This document shows positions 46,538-54,619 of a DNA stretch of 64,000 nt, piece by piece. The stretch is taken from assembly GCF_024437735.1 (NCBI RefSeq), contig NZ_JANFQO010000019.1, positions 1 through 64,000 on the forward strand, given 5' to 3'. Position 1 is the stretch's first letter, and each line of letters opens with the position of its first letter. The notes under the pieces were generated by a model, which was not told the origin of the DNA, ran no database searches, and was given only the letters and a program-made list of their open reading frames with translations. A program made the translations under genes and the position numbers. The DNA comes from Tahibacter harae. GTDB lineage: Bacteria; Pseudomonadota; Gammaproteobacteria; Xanthomonadales; Rhodanobacteraceae.

Positions 46538-47452
46538 ATGGGCCACGAGATCACCGAAGCCTTCCGCGACGCCGGCCTGCCGCTGTGCCGGCAGCTGGCG
46601 GAAATGCTGGACGAGCACTTCAGCCACTGCACCGAGCGCCGCGGCTGCGGTTTCACCCAGGCCAGCCGCCACCTCGCCACCTACATCAACCTGCCGCGCG
46701 ATCCGCTGGACAGCCGCGACCTGCGCCTGTTCCGCCACTGGCCCCTGGCCCAGACCGAAGTCCTGGCGCAGCAACTGCTCGACCGCGGCGAGGCGCGCGG
46801 CTGGCGCGCGCTGCTGCGGGCCAGTCCGCAGGAACAGAGCGACCCCGTCGCTGCGGAACTGGCCGGCCTGGGCCAGGCGCTGGCGCGCATAGCCGGGCAG
46901 CTGCAGCGCGAGGAAAGCCGCCTGTTCCTGGACCTGTTCAGCCAGATCCTGCACGGCGACGGCCCGCCCGCGCCGGACGTGGCCGGCATGGCGGAAAAGC
47001 CCGAAGTGGGCAGCTGTTCCCAGGCCGAGGAATATTTCCTGGAACTGGCCCATGCGCGCGTGCGCCGCGGCGCGGCGGTCAACATCCTCGTCGATGCGGA
47101 CGGCGCGCCGCGCCTGCTGGAGAAAATCGGGCTCGGCGAAGCACTGTCGGCCATCGTCATCGCCCCCATCCGCATCTGCGGGGTGCGCATCCCCGCCGGC
47201 GGCCTGTGCGCGCTGCGCTATGCCGGCGAGGTGCAGGGCCGCGCCGGTCCCTACGGCCTGATCGTGCCGCTGCAGGCATTGCAGGAGGTGCGCTTCCTGC
47301 GCCTGACCACGCTGGCGGTGGCGCCGGAATTCCGCCAGCGCGCCTTCACCCGCCAGCTTGAAGCGCAGCTGCGCGCCAGCCTGTTCTCGCCGACGACCAC
47401 GACCATGCAGCAGCTGGCCGATTTCGCCCGCCGCGCCGCGCAGGGCGCCTGA
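46538..47452 (+). CDS. Hypothetical protein upstream of HDAC-like gene
   Basis: The 304-aa product is not recognised. The first 60 residues carry CTERRGCGFTQASRHLATYI, and the C-terminal half (from about 200) is beta-rich with conserved-looking phrases ICGVRIPAGGLCALRYAGEV and LRLTTLAVAPEFRQRAF. No signal peptide or membrane span is seen. The start at the ATG of MGHEITEAFRDAG is chosen because sequence upstream has only noncoding-like Arg/Ala composition. It ends 1 nt before the HDAC-like gene, so the two are very likely co-translated. Confidence 0.65.
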   Translation: MGHEITEAFRDAGLPLCRQLAEMLDEHFSHCTERRGCGFTQASRHLATYINLPRDPLDSRDLRLFRHWPLAQTEVLAQQLLDRGEARGWRALLRASPQEQSDPVAAELAGLGQALARIAGQLQREESRLFLDLFSQILHGDGPPAPDVAGMAEKPEVGSCSQAEEYFLELAHARVRRGAAVNILVDADGAPRLLEKIGLGEALSAIVIAPIRICGVRIPAGGLCALRYAGEVQGRAGPYGLIVPLQALQEVRFLRLTTLAVAPEFRQRAFTRQLEAQLRASLFSPTTTTMQQLADFARRAAQGA

Positions 47453-47453
47453 G

Positions 47454-48326
47454 ATGCGCCGTCTGCGCATTTACTACCGCAGCGAATACGCGCCGCCGCA
47501 GCCGTTCATGCTGGCGCGGCTGCGGGCGCTGGCCGACAGCCTGGCCGCCTGTCCGCAGGTGGAAATGCACGCGCCGCAGCCGATCGCGCTGTCCGCCCTG
47601 CGCGGCCTGCATAGCGAGGACTACCTGGACGCCTTCCTGCACGGCCGCGAACCGCTGGCTTCCAGCCAGGGCGTGGCCTGGACGCCGGCCCTGCGCGACG
47701 CCACGCTGGCCATGCTCGGCGGCCAGCTGGAAGCCGCGCAGCACGCCTTCGCCCATGGCATCGCGATGAATGTCGCACGCGGCTTTCACCACGCATGGTG
47801 GGCCCGCGGCGGCGGCTTCTGCGCGCTCAACGGTCTGGCCCTGCTCGCCCATCACCTGCCGCAGAAGAAGGTCTTCGTCATCGACTGCGACGAACACGGC
47901 GGCGACGGCACCGAGGATTTCTGCACGCGCCTGCCCAATCTGTACAACGCCTCGGTGTTCGGCACCCGCTACGGCTATGTCGGCGGACCGCGCGCCTGGG
48001 CCTTCCCGGTCGATGTGCGCCGCGACGGCTACGCCGTCTACGCCGCCGCGCTGGAGCAGATCCGCAGCCTGCTGGCCGGGCTGCGGCCGGACCTGCTCGT
48101 CTACCAGGCCGGCGTCGACTGCCACCGCGACGACCGCAAGGGCCGCGCCGGCCTGAGCACCCACCAGCTGTTCCGCCGCGACCGCAGCGTATTCGGCATG
48201 GCCCGGGAACTGCGCATCCCCCTCGTCTTCGTCGTCGCCGGCGGCTACCAGGACGCACGCATACTGGCGCGGCTCAATCGCAATACGGTGCGCGCGGCGG
48301 TGGGAACGTTTGCGCGAGATTCGTGA
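47454..48326 (+). CDS. Histone-deacetylase-fold hydrolase
   Basis: The 290-aa arginase/deacetylase-fold protein has the family signatures: the double-His region RGFHHAWWARGGGFC, the zinc ligands in IDCDEHGGDGTEDF (Asp and His) and a second Asp in YQAGVDCHRDD, with the late VVAGGYQD loop. Such bacterial enzymes deacetylate small acetylated amines or proteins. The usual HH in the zinc loop reads EHGG here. It is coupled to the unknown gene upstream. Its stop lies in the arm of a dispersed inverted repeat. Confidence 0.87.
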   Translation: MRRLRIYYRSEYAPPQPFMLARLRALADSLAACPQVEMHAPQPIALSALRGLHSEDYLDAFLHGREPLASSQGVAWTPALRDATLAMLGGQLEAAQHAFAHGIAMNVARGFHHAWWARGGGFCALNGLALLAHHLPQKKVFVIDCDEHGGDGTEDFCTRLPNLYNASVFGTRYGYVGGPRAWAFPVDVRRDGYAVYAAALEQIRSLLAGLRPDLLVYQAGVDCHRDDRKGRAGLSTHQLFRRDRSVFGMARELRIPLVFVVAGGYQDARILARLNRNTVRAAVGTFARDS

Positions 48327-48392
48327 TTGGAAATTCGGGATCGGCAAAAGCAGCCCCGCCGCCGCTCCCGCGAATCCCGAATCACCAATTCC
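48323..48392. repeat. Intergenic inverted-repeat element, copy 2
   Basis: The arms GTGATTGGAAATTCGGGATC (from 48323) and CGAATCCCGAATCACCAATT (48371-48390) pair around a central GC-rich loop. The right arm shares AATCCCGAATCACCAAT with the copy at 44260-44335. It separates the HDAC-like gene from the hemN promoter. Confidence 0.65.
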
Positions 48393-48398
48393 GTCTTG

Positions 48399-48412
48399 TT
48401 GATCCGGATCAA
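48399..48412 (+). promoter_or_regulatory. FNR box upstream of hemN
   Basis: TTGATCCGGATCAA is a perfect TTGAT-N4-ATCAA palindrome 35 nt before the hemN start. CATCGT lies 22 nt downstream as a weak -10, which would give a very short leader. Confidence 0.85.
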
Positions 48413-48446
48413 GGCGGCTGCGCTGCGGCTGGCGCATCGTGGGCGC

Positions 48447-49847
48447 ATGAAACCGCAATCCGCCACGGCCTTCGACGCCGAACTGCTTGCCCGCCACGAC
48501 CGTCCCGGCCCGCGCTATACCTCGTATCCGCCGGCCACCGCGTTCACGCCCGAGTTCGGTCCCGGCCACTACCTCGCCGCCGCGCGCGACAGCAATGCCG
48601 ATCCCATTCCGCGGCCGCTGTCGCTGTATGTACATGTGCCTTTCTGCCTTTCGCCGTGCTTCTACTGCGGCTGCACGCGCATCATCAGCCGCGATCCGGC
48701 GCGCAGCGAGCTTTACCTGGACTACCTGCAGCGCGAGATTGAACTGACCGCGCCGCTGTTCGACCGCGACCGCCGCGTACTGCAGCTGCACTTCGGCGGC
48801 GGCACGCCCAATGTGCTGGCGCCGCCGCTGCTGGCGCGGCTGATGCAGCATCTGCAGCAGCACTTCCGCCTGCAGCCCGGCGCGGACGTGGAAGCCGGCA
48901 TGGAACTGGACCCGCGCAGCTGCGACGCGGTCTATGTGGAAACCCTGGCCGATCTCGGCTTCAACCGCATCTCCGTCGGCGTGCAGGATTTCAACCCGGC
49001 CGTGCAGGCCGCAGTAAACCGTCTGCAAAGCCTGGAGCAGACCCGCCGCGTGATCGACACCGCCCGCGCCTGCGGCATGCAGTCGGTCAGCGTGGACCTG
49101 ATCTACGGCCTGCCGCGGCAGACCCTGGAAGGTTTCGAGCAGACCCTGCGCGACGTGATCGCACTGGCGCCGGACCGCATTGCCATCTACGGCTACGCCC
49201 ATCTGCCGCAGCGTTTCCGCGCGCAGCGCCGCATCCGCACCGAGGATCTGCCCGACACCGCGCTGCGCATCGCCCTGCTCGGCGCCGCCGTGCGCCTGCT
49301 CGGCGCGGCCGGCTACGAACATATCGGCCTGGATCATTTCGCCCGCGCCGACGATGCGCTGGTCAAGGCGCAGCAGCGCGGCCAGCTGCAACGCAATTTC
49401 CAGGGCTATTCCACGCATGCGGCCTGCGACCTGATCGGCCTGGGCATGAGTTCGATCTCCCATATCGGCGCCAGCTACAGCCAGAACGAACGCGAGCTGT
49501 CGGCGTACTACGCGGCGCTGGAGGCGGGCCGGCTGCCGGTGGCGCGCGGACTGAACATGAGCCCGGACGACCTGATCCGCGCCGACGCAATCCAGCAGAT
49601 CATGTGCCACGCCCGGCTCGACATCGCCGCATTCGAGGCGCGCCATCGCCTGGATTTCCGCAGCCGCTTCGCCGGCACGCTGCGCCAGCTCGCGCCGCTG
49701 GCACAGCAGGGGCTGGTCACGCTGTCGCCTGGCCAGATCACGGTGACGCCCGCAGGCCGCTTCCTGCTGCGTGTGATCGCATTGTGCTTCGACAACCACA
49801 CCGCTCCCGCAGCGGCAGCCGCCGTGCCGCTGTCGCGCGCAATCTGA
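48447..49847 (+). CDS. hemN: Oxygen-independent coproporphyrinogen III oxidase HemN
   Basis: The 466-aa radical-SAM enzyme makes protoporphyrinogen without O2. The N-terminus RPGPRYTSYPPATAF and the cluster motif VPFCLSPCFYCGC (C-x3-C-x2-C plus the family's extra Cys) are diagnostic, followed by LQLHFGGGTPN and ISVGVQDFNPAVQ. Length matches E. coli HemN (457 aa). The perfect FNR box upstream and the fnr gene immediately downstream fit anaerobic control. Haem supply links it to the cbb3 oxidase and cytochromes in the window. Confidence 0.97.
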   Translation: MKPQSATAFDAELLARHDRPGPRYTSYPPATAFTPEFGPGHYLAAARDSNADPIPRPLSLYVHVPFCLSPCFYCGCTRIISRDPARSELYLDYLQREIELTAPLFDRDRRVLQLHFGGGTPNVLAPPLLARLMQHLQQHFRLQPGADVEAGMELDPRSCDAVYVETLADLGFNRISVGVQDFNPAVQAAVNRLQSLEQTRRVIDTARACGMQSVSVDLIYGLPRQTLEGFEQTLRDVIALAPDRIAIYGYAHLPQRFRAQRRIRTEDLPDTALRIALLGAAVRLLGAAGYEHIGLDHFARADDALVKAQQRGQLQRNFQGYSTHAACDLIGLGMSSISHIGASYSQNERELSAYYAALEAGRLPVARGLNMSPDDLIRADAIQQIMCHARLDIAAFEARHRLDFRSRFAGTLRQLAPLAQQGLVTLSPGQITVTPAGRFLLRVIALCFDNHTAPAAAAAVPLSRAI

Positions 49848-50079
49848 AGCACTGCCGCAGCGAACAGAACGCGGCGCGCGCAGCGGCATCGCCATCGACA
49901 GCAACATACCGCCGGACGCGGCCGGATCTTCGTCGCGCAGGCGCGGCAACGCCTGCGCACTGCCGCCAGGCACGAAAGCGGCAGCGCGGAACCGGCACGC
50001 CGCCGGCAACTGCGACATCGTGCCGCGCCGGGCTTTGGTCGTGGATGACCGCACCGCAGGCAGCCACTAAGCTCGCCGG

Positions 50080-50814
50080 ATGGAACCCGCGCCCGTCATC
50101 GACCTGGGCAGCCTGCGCCGCAGTTGCGCGCAGTGTTCGCTGCGCCAGCTCTGTCTTCCCGTCGGCATCGGCGCCGACGATGTCGACCGCATCGACCGCC
50201 TGGTCAAGCGGCGCAAGCCCGTCGCCCGCAACGAACGCCTGTTCCATACCGGCAGCGCGATGAATCGCCTGTACGTCGCGCGCGAAGGCGCGTTCAAGAC
50301 CGTCGCCGGCAACGAGGACGGCGAAGAACAGGTGATGGGCTTCCATCTTCCGGGCGAACTCATGGGCCTGGATGCGCTGGGCACCGGCCAGCACCGCTGC
50401 GACGCGATCGCACTGGAAACCGCGCAGGTCTGCGAAGTGCCGCTGGAGGATCTGCAGCGGGTCGCCGCCGAAGTGCCCGGCCTGCAGCGCCAGCTGCTGC
50501 GCGTGATCGGCTTCAGCATGGGCCGCGACCAGGATCATCTGGAAATGATGAGCCGGCGCCAGGCCGGCGACCGCGTGATGCTGTTCCTGCACAGCCTGTC
50601 GCAGCGCTTCGAGGGCTTGGGCCGCGACGGCGCCGAATTCTCCCTGCCGATGACGCGCGAGGACATCGGCAGCTATCTCGGCCTGGTCATAGAAACCGTC
50701 AGCCGCAGCTTCACCAAGCTGCAGGACGATGGCCTGATCGCCGTGCGCGGCCGTCAGGTGCGGCTGCTGTCGGCGCGCCGGCTGGCCGAGGCGGTGCACG
50801 GCAGGACGAACTGA
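50080..50814 (+). CDS. fnr: FNR-family oxygen-sensing regulator
   Basis: The 244-aa FNR/Anr orthologue has cluster cysteines Cys16, 19 and 25 (SCAQCSLRQLC) and Cys118, then the barrel (LYVAREGAFKTVAG, GFHLPGELMGLDALG) and an HTH TREDIGSYLGLVIETVSRSF. The E-x2-SR specificity residues for TTGAT are intact. It is closer in pattern to E. coli FNR than the regulator at 32665-33423. It lies between hemN and the divergent cco cluster, a standard position for the regulator of cbb3 oxidase. About 230 nt upstream contain no gene and no FNR box of its own. Confidence 0.95.
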   Translation: MEPAPVIDLGSLRRSCAQCSLRQLCLPVGIGADDVDRIDRLVKRRKPVARNERLFHTGSAMNRLYVAREGAFKTVAGNEDGEEQVMGFHLPGELMGLDALGTGQHRCDAIALETAQVCEVPLEDLQRVAAEVPGLQRQLLRVIGFSMGRDQDHLEMMSRRQAGDRVMLFLHSLSQRFEGLGRDGAEFSLPMTREDIGSYLGLVIETVSRSFTKLQDDGLIAVRGRQVRLLSARRLAEAVHGRTN

Positions 50815-50879
50815 TCCGGCAAACCCCGGCAACGTTATCTTGTGTAATTTTCGTCGCCGCGCTGGACGCTCCGCCGGCG

Positions 50880-51593
50880 TCAGTGGCAGCCCAGCCCGGC
50901 CAGCAACGGCTGCAACAGCGGCGAATGCATCAGCCAGGGCGCGGCCATGGTCAGCACGCCCGACAGCAGCACCAGCACGCCGCCGGCGCGGCGCAGTCCG
51001 GGACGGGCGAACAGGCCGCCCAGGCGCAGGCCGCTGTAGCTCAGCGGCAGCATGGCCGGCAGCGTGCCCAGGCCGAAGGCCAGCATCAGCAGCGCGGACT
51101 GCAGCACATCGGCCTGCAGCCAGGCCGCGAACAGCACGGCGGAACTCAGGCCGCAGGGCATCCAGCCCCACAGCATGCCCAGGCCCAGCTGGCGCGCGGC
51201 GGTGTTCGCCGGCAGCAGGCGCCGGCGCAGCGGCGCCAGCCATTGCCACAGCGCGGCGCCGGATTTGTGCAGCGCAGCCAGGCGCCGGCCGCTGTCGAGC
51301 AGGCGCAGGGCGATCAGCACCAGCGCTGCGCCCAGTGCCACGCGCAGCGCCAGTCCCAGCTGCGGCGCCACCATCAGCAGGCCGTGGCCGACACTGCCGA
51401 CCGCGACGCCGGCCAGCCCATAGCCGAGGATGCGGCCGCCGTTGATGCGCAGCGCGGCGCCGAAGCCGGGACGCCCCTGCCCGGCCAGCGAACCCAGTCC
51501 TGTCGCGACACCGCCGCACATGGCCACGCAGTGCACGCTGCCGGCAAGGCCGCTGATCAGCGCGGCGCCCAGAGCGAGCCAGTCAATCGGCAT
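50880..51593 (-). CDS. SafE/TauE-like membrane protein of the cco cluster
   Basis: The 237-aa protein has six or so helices and the signature GLAGSVHCVAMCGGV near the N-terminus, with GLGMLWGWMPCGLSSAVLF in the middle. This DsbD/UreH-like family regularly follows ccoS and is thought to take part in copper delivery or maturation of the cbb3 oxidase. Two Cys in the first motif could handle copper. Its start overlaps the end of ccoS by 11 nt, making it the last gene of the cco operon. Confidence 0.85.
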   Translation of the reverse strand: MPIDWLALGAALISGLAGSVHCVAMCGGVATGLGSLAGQGRPGFGAALRINGGRILGYGLAGVAVGSVGHGLLMVAPQLGLALRVALGAALVLIALRLLDSGRRLAALHKSGAALWQWLAPLRRRLLPANTAARQLGLGMLWGWMPCGLSSAVLFAAWLQADVLQSALLMLAFGLGTLPAMLPLSYSGLRLGGLFARPGLRRAGGVLVLLSGVLTMAAPWLMHSPLLQPLLAGLGCH

Positions 51594-51744
51594 CGCGGCC
51601 AGGCGCCTCGTCGTCGACGAGTATCTGCAGCGGTGCGCTGTCCAGGTCGTCGAACTGTCCGCCGCGCACGGCCCAGGCGAAGGCGGCGACGGCGCTGCCG
51701 AGCAGGAGCACGCTGAGCGGAACCAGCAGCAGCAGTATCGTCAT
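51583..51744 (-). CDS. ccoS: cbb3 oxidase maturation protein CcoS
   Basis: The 53-aa single-span protein (ILLLLVPLSVLLLGSAVAAF) continues with the conserved AWAVRGGQFDDLDSAPLQIL, the hallmark of CcoS. It is needed for cofactor insertion into cbb3 oxidase. The ATG overlaps the ccoI stop (ATGA). Confidence 0.93.
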   Translation of the reverse strand: MTILLLLVPLSVLLLGSAVAAFAWAVRGGQFDDLDSAPLQILVDDEAPGRDAD

Positions 51745-54113
51745 GGGGCCACCTTGCGCAGACGCAGCGCATTGAGCACGACCAGCAGCGAGGAAGCGCA
51801 CATGCCCAGCGCCGCCAGCCCCGGCGAGATCCAGCCCAGCGCCGCGAACGGCAGCGCCAGCGCGTTGTAGGCCAGCGCCCAGGCGAGGTTCTGCCGCACG
51901 ATGCGGCGCGTACGCCGGGCGATGGCGACGGCCTGGGGCACGCGCAGCAGGCTGTCGCCGGTGAGCAGCAGATCGGCGGCGCGGTGCGTGGTCACGGCGC
52001 CGCCGGCAAAGGCGAAGGAGACATTGGCGCCGGCCAGCACCGGCGCATCGTTGACGCCGTCGCCGAGCATGGCGACGACATGGCCCTGCTGTTGCAGCTC
52101 GCGCGCCCGCACCAGCTTGTCCTGCGGCGACTGGCGCGCACGGGCCTGGCGTATGTCCAGCACGCGGGCGATTTCCTGCACCGCCGCCGGCGCATCGCCG
52201 CTGGCCAGTTCCAGCTGCACACCCTGGGCGCGCAACGCGGCGGCCAGCGCGGGCGCATCGGCGCGCAGCTGCTGGCGGATGCCGAAGCGCGCCAGCGGGC
52301 GCTGACCGTCGCCCAGCCAGACACCGCCGTCGTCGCGGCCGCCGGCGGCGAAATCGCCGCGGCCCAGCCGGTAATGCAGGCCGGCCACGCGCGCCTGCAG
52401 GCCCTGGCCGGCGACCTGCTGCCACTCGCTGAGTTCCAGCGACTGGTTGGCCGCCGCACCGAAGGCGCTGGCCAGCGGATGCGCCGAACCGGCCTGCAGC
52501 GCCGCGGCCAGCTCCAGCGCGCGGGCGCGGTCGCAGCCGGCAAAGATTTCCACGTGTTCCAATTGCGTTTTCTGCAAGGTCAGCGTGCCGGTCTTGTCCA
52601 GCAGCACCGTGTCGACCCTGGCCAGGTTTTCCAGCGCATCGGCACGCAGCACCAGTACGCCGATGCGGGCCAGGCTGTCCTGGGCCGCGGCCAGCGCCGC
52701 CGGTATCGCCAGCGACAGCGCGCAGGGGCAGCTGACCACCAGTACGGCGAGGAAGATCTCGAACGCGCGCGCCGGATCCTGCGGCCACCACAGCGCGAAT
52801 GCAGCCAGCGCCGCGAGCAGCAATACACTGATGAACCAGGCCGCGACGCGATCGGCGCGGCGCGCCAGACGCGGGCGCAGGGCCTGGGCCTGATCCACCA
52901 GGCGCACCAGGCCGGCCAGCTGCGTGGCCGCGCCGGCCGCGCTCACGCGCAGGCGCAGCGGTGCTTCGCTGCTGCTGCCGGCCAGTACCGGCGCGCCGGG
53001 CTGGCGCAGCAGCGGCAGCGATTCGCCGCTGAGCAGGGATTCGTCCAGCGCCGCCGGCGCATCCAGCAGTACGCCGTCGGCCGGCAGCGCCTCGCCGGCG
53101 GCGACGCGCACCCCATCGCCGGCGCGCAGCCGGGCCAGCGGCACGCGCTCCACGCTGCCGTCGCCGCGTTCGCGGCAGGCGAAGGCCGGCAAGGTATGCG
53201 CCAGTGCGTCGGTACGCGCACGGGCGCGGCGCCGCGCCCAGGTTTCCAGCTGGCGCGCGGCCAGCAGCAGGAATACGAACATCACCGCCGCGTCGAACCA
53301 GACATGGGTGCCGCCACGCACGGTCTCCACCGCACTGGCGAAATACGCCAGAAGGATGGCGCCGCCGGCCAGCAGGTCCATGCTGGCCACACGCTGGCGC
53401 AAATCGCGCAGCAGCCCGGCGATGAACGGCCAGCCGGCGAAGAACACCACCGGCGTGGACACCAGCAGCGCAGTCCAGCGCAGGAAATCCCGCGTCGCCG
53501 GCGCCATCTGTCCGGCGCTGTCCAGGTATAGCGCTTCGGCGAACATCATCGCCTGCATCGCGCCCAGTCCCGCCACGCCCAGGCGCAGCAGCTCGCGCCG
53601 GCGCAGCTGCTGCTCGGCGCGCTGCTGCGCGGGCGAACCGGCCAGCGCGGGCGCAAAGCCCAGCACGGCCATCTGCCGCAGCAGCTGCGGCAGTTCGATG
53701 CGCTGCGGATCCCAGCGCAGGCGGACCCGGCCGGTGGCGGCATTGGCGCGCACCTGCACGCTCGCGTCCATCCGTGTCAGGGCCTGGTCGATCAGCCAGG
53801 CGCAGGCGGCGCAGCGCAGCTCGCGCACCAGCACGGTCATCTCCAGCCCGCCGGTGACGGCCTGGGCATGGGCGGCGAGGATGTCCGGATGCAGCCATTC
53901 GGCGTAGTCGCCGGCGTCGGCCTCCAGCCGCGCGGCGGCGCCCTGGCGCAAACGGTAATACTGCACAAGTCCCGCATCGCGTATCCACTGCGCCGCGGTG
54001 GCGCAGCCGGCGCAGCAGACAGACTGCATCGCACCGTCGATGAGCACCTGCGGCGCCTGCGCCGGCAGGGCCTGGCCGCAGTGGAAGCAGGCGCCCGCGC
54101 CGTTGGCGTTCAC
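51741..54113 (-). CDS. ccoI: Copper-translocating P-type ATPase CcoI
   Basis: The 790-aa P1B-type ATPase exports copper to the cbb3 assembly site. The N-terminal part carries a Cys-rich segment (CFHCG, VCCAGC) and a heavy-metal domain with RCAACAW. The core has eight helices including SCPCALS, the phosphorylation site LLDKTGTLTL, the HP motif (GSAHPLAS) and the hinge GDGVNDAPVL. The start is GTG overlapping the ccoH stop. The Cys-rich N-terminal extension is characteristic of CcoI/FixI rather than CopA. Confidence 0.95.
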   Translation of the reverse strand: MNANGAGACFHCGQALPAQAPQVLIDGAMQSVCCAGCATAAQWIRDAGLVQYYRLRQGAAARLEADAGDYAEWLHPDILAAHAQAVTGGLEMTVLVRELRCAACAWLIDQALTRMDASVQVRANAATGRVRLRWDPQRIELPQLLRQMAVLGFAPALAGSPAQQRAEQQLRRRELLRLGVAGLGAMQAMMFAEALYLDSAGQMAPATRDFLRWTALLVSTPVVFFAGWPFIAGLLRDLRQRVASMDLLAGGAILLAYFASAVETVRGGTHVWFDAAVMFVFLLLAARQLETWARRRARARTDALAHTLPAFACRERGDGSVERVPLARLRAGDGVRVAAGEALPADGVLLDAPAALDESLLSGESLPLLRQPGAPVLAGSSSEAPLRLRVSAAGAATQLAGLVRLVDQAQALRPRLARRADRVAAWFISVLLLAALAAFALWWPQDPARAFEIFLAVLVVSCPCALSLAIPAALAAAQDSLARIGVLVLRADALENLARVDTVLLDKTGTLTLQKTQLEHVEIFAGCDRARALELAAALQAGSAHPLASAFGAAANQSLELSEWQQVAGQGLQARVAGLHYRLGRGDFAAGGRDDGGVWLGDGQRPLARFGIRQQLRADAPALAAALRAQGVQLELASGDAPAAVQEIARVLDIRQARARQSPQDKLVRARELQQQGHVVAMLGDGVNDAPVLAGANVSFAFAGGAVTTHRAADLLLTGDSLLRVPQAVAIARRTRRIVRQNLAWALAYNALALPFAALGWISPGLAALGMCASSLLVVLNALRLRKVAP

Positions 54114-54619
54114 GGCTGCCACAGCGCCTGCAACTGCGCCGCGCCGGCGCCGGCGGGCAGGCGGCCGCCCAGGCGCCAGCTGCCGTCGGGCGGCTGCAGG
54201 CGTAGAGTCCAGGCCGCGGTGCCGGCCGGCGCGGTCTGGCCTATCCAGCGCGCGCCGCTGCGCTGCAAGGTGATTTCGCGGTCCTGCTGCGCCTGGCTGC
54301 TGTGGATCAGGCGCAGCTGCAATTGCTCGGCGCCGACCGCATCGCGCCCGGACAGGGACAGGCTCAACCTGCCGTCGGCCGCATCCAGCTGCAACTCCGC
54401 GACCAGGCCGGCGCGCGCGGCGGCCAGGTCCGGCGCCAGGTTTTCCTGCTGGATCTGGCCGGTGCGGCGTACCTGCGTGCTCAGCGCATCGGCGCCGCCG
54501 GCGCGTACCGCGGCAACCACGATGAGGATGCCGGCGATCACGCCCAGCGCCGGCAGGCCGGCGACCAGCCAGACCATGGGTTCGCGCCAGGCCGGGCGCA
54601 CGGTGGTTTGCTGATTCAT
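54110..54619 (-). CDS. ccoH: FixH/CcoH-like assembly protein
   Basis: The 169-aa protein has one N-terminal span (PMVWLVAGLPALGVIAGILI) after WRE, the usual FixH beginning, and a periplasmic beta-domain ending in a Gly/Ala-rich segment. CcoH helps assemble the cbb3 subunits. The sequence beyond the span is poorly conserved, so assignment rests on the leader and on its place between ccoG and ccoI with 4-nt overlaps on both sides. Confidence 0.85.
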   Translation of the reverse strand: MNQQTTVRPAWREPMVWLVAGLPALGVIAGILIVVAAVRAGGADALSTQVRRTGQIQQENLAPDLAAARAGLVAELQLDAADGRLSLSLSGRDAVGAEQLQLRLIHSSQAQQDREITLQRSGARWIGQTAPAGTAAWTLRLQPPDGSWRLGGRLPAGAGAAQLQALWQP

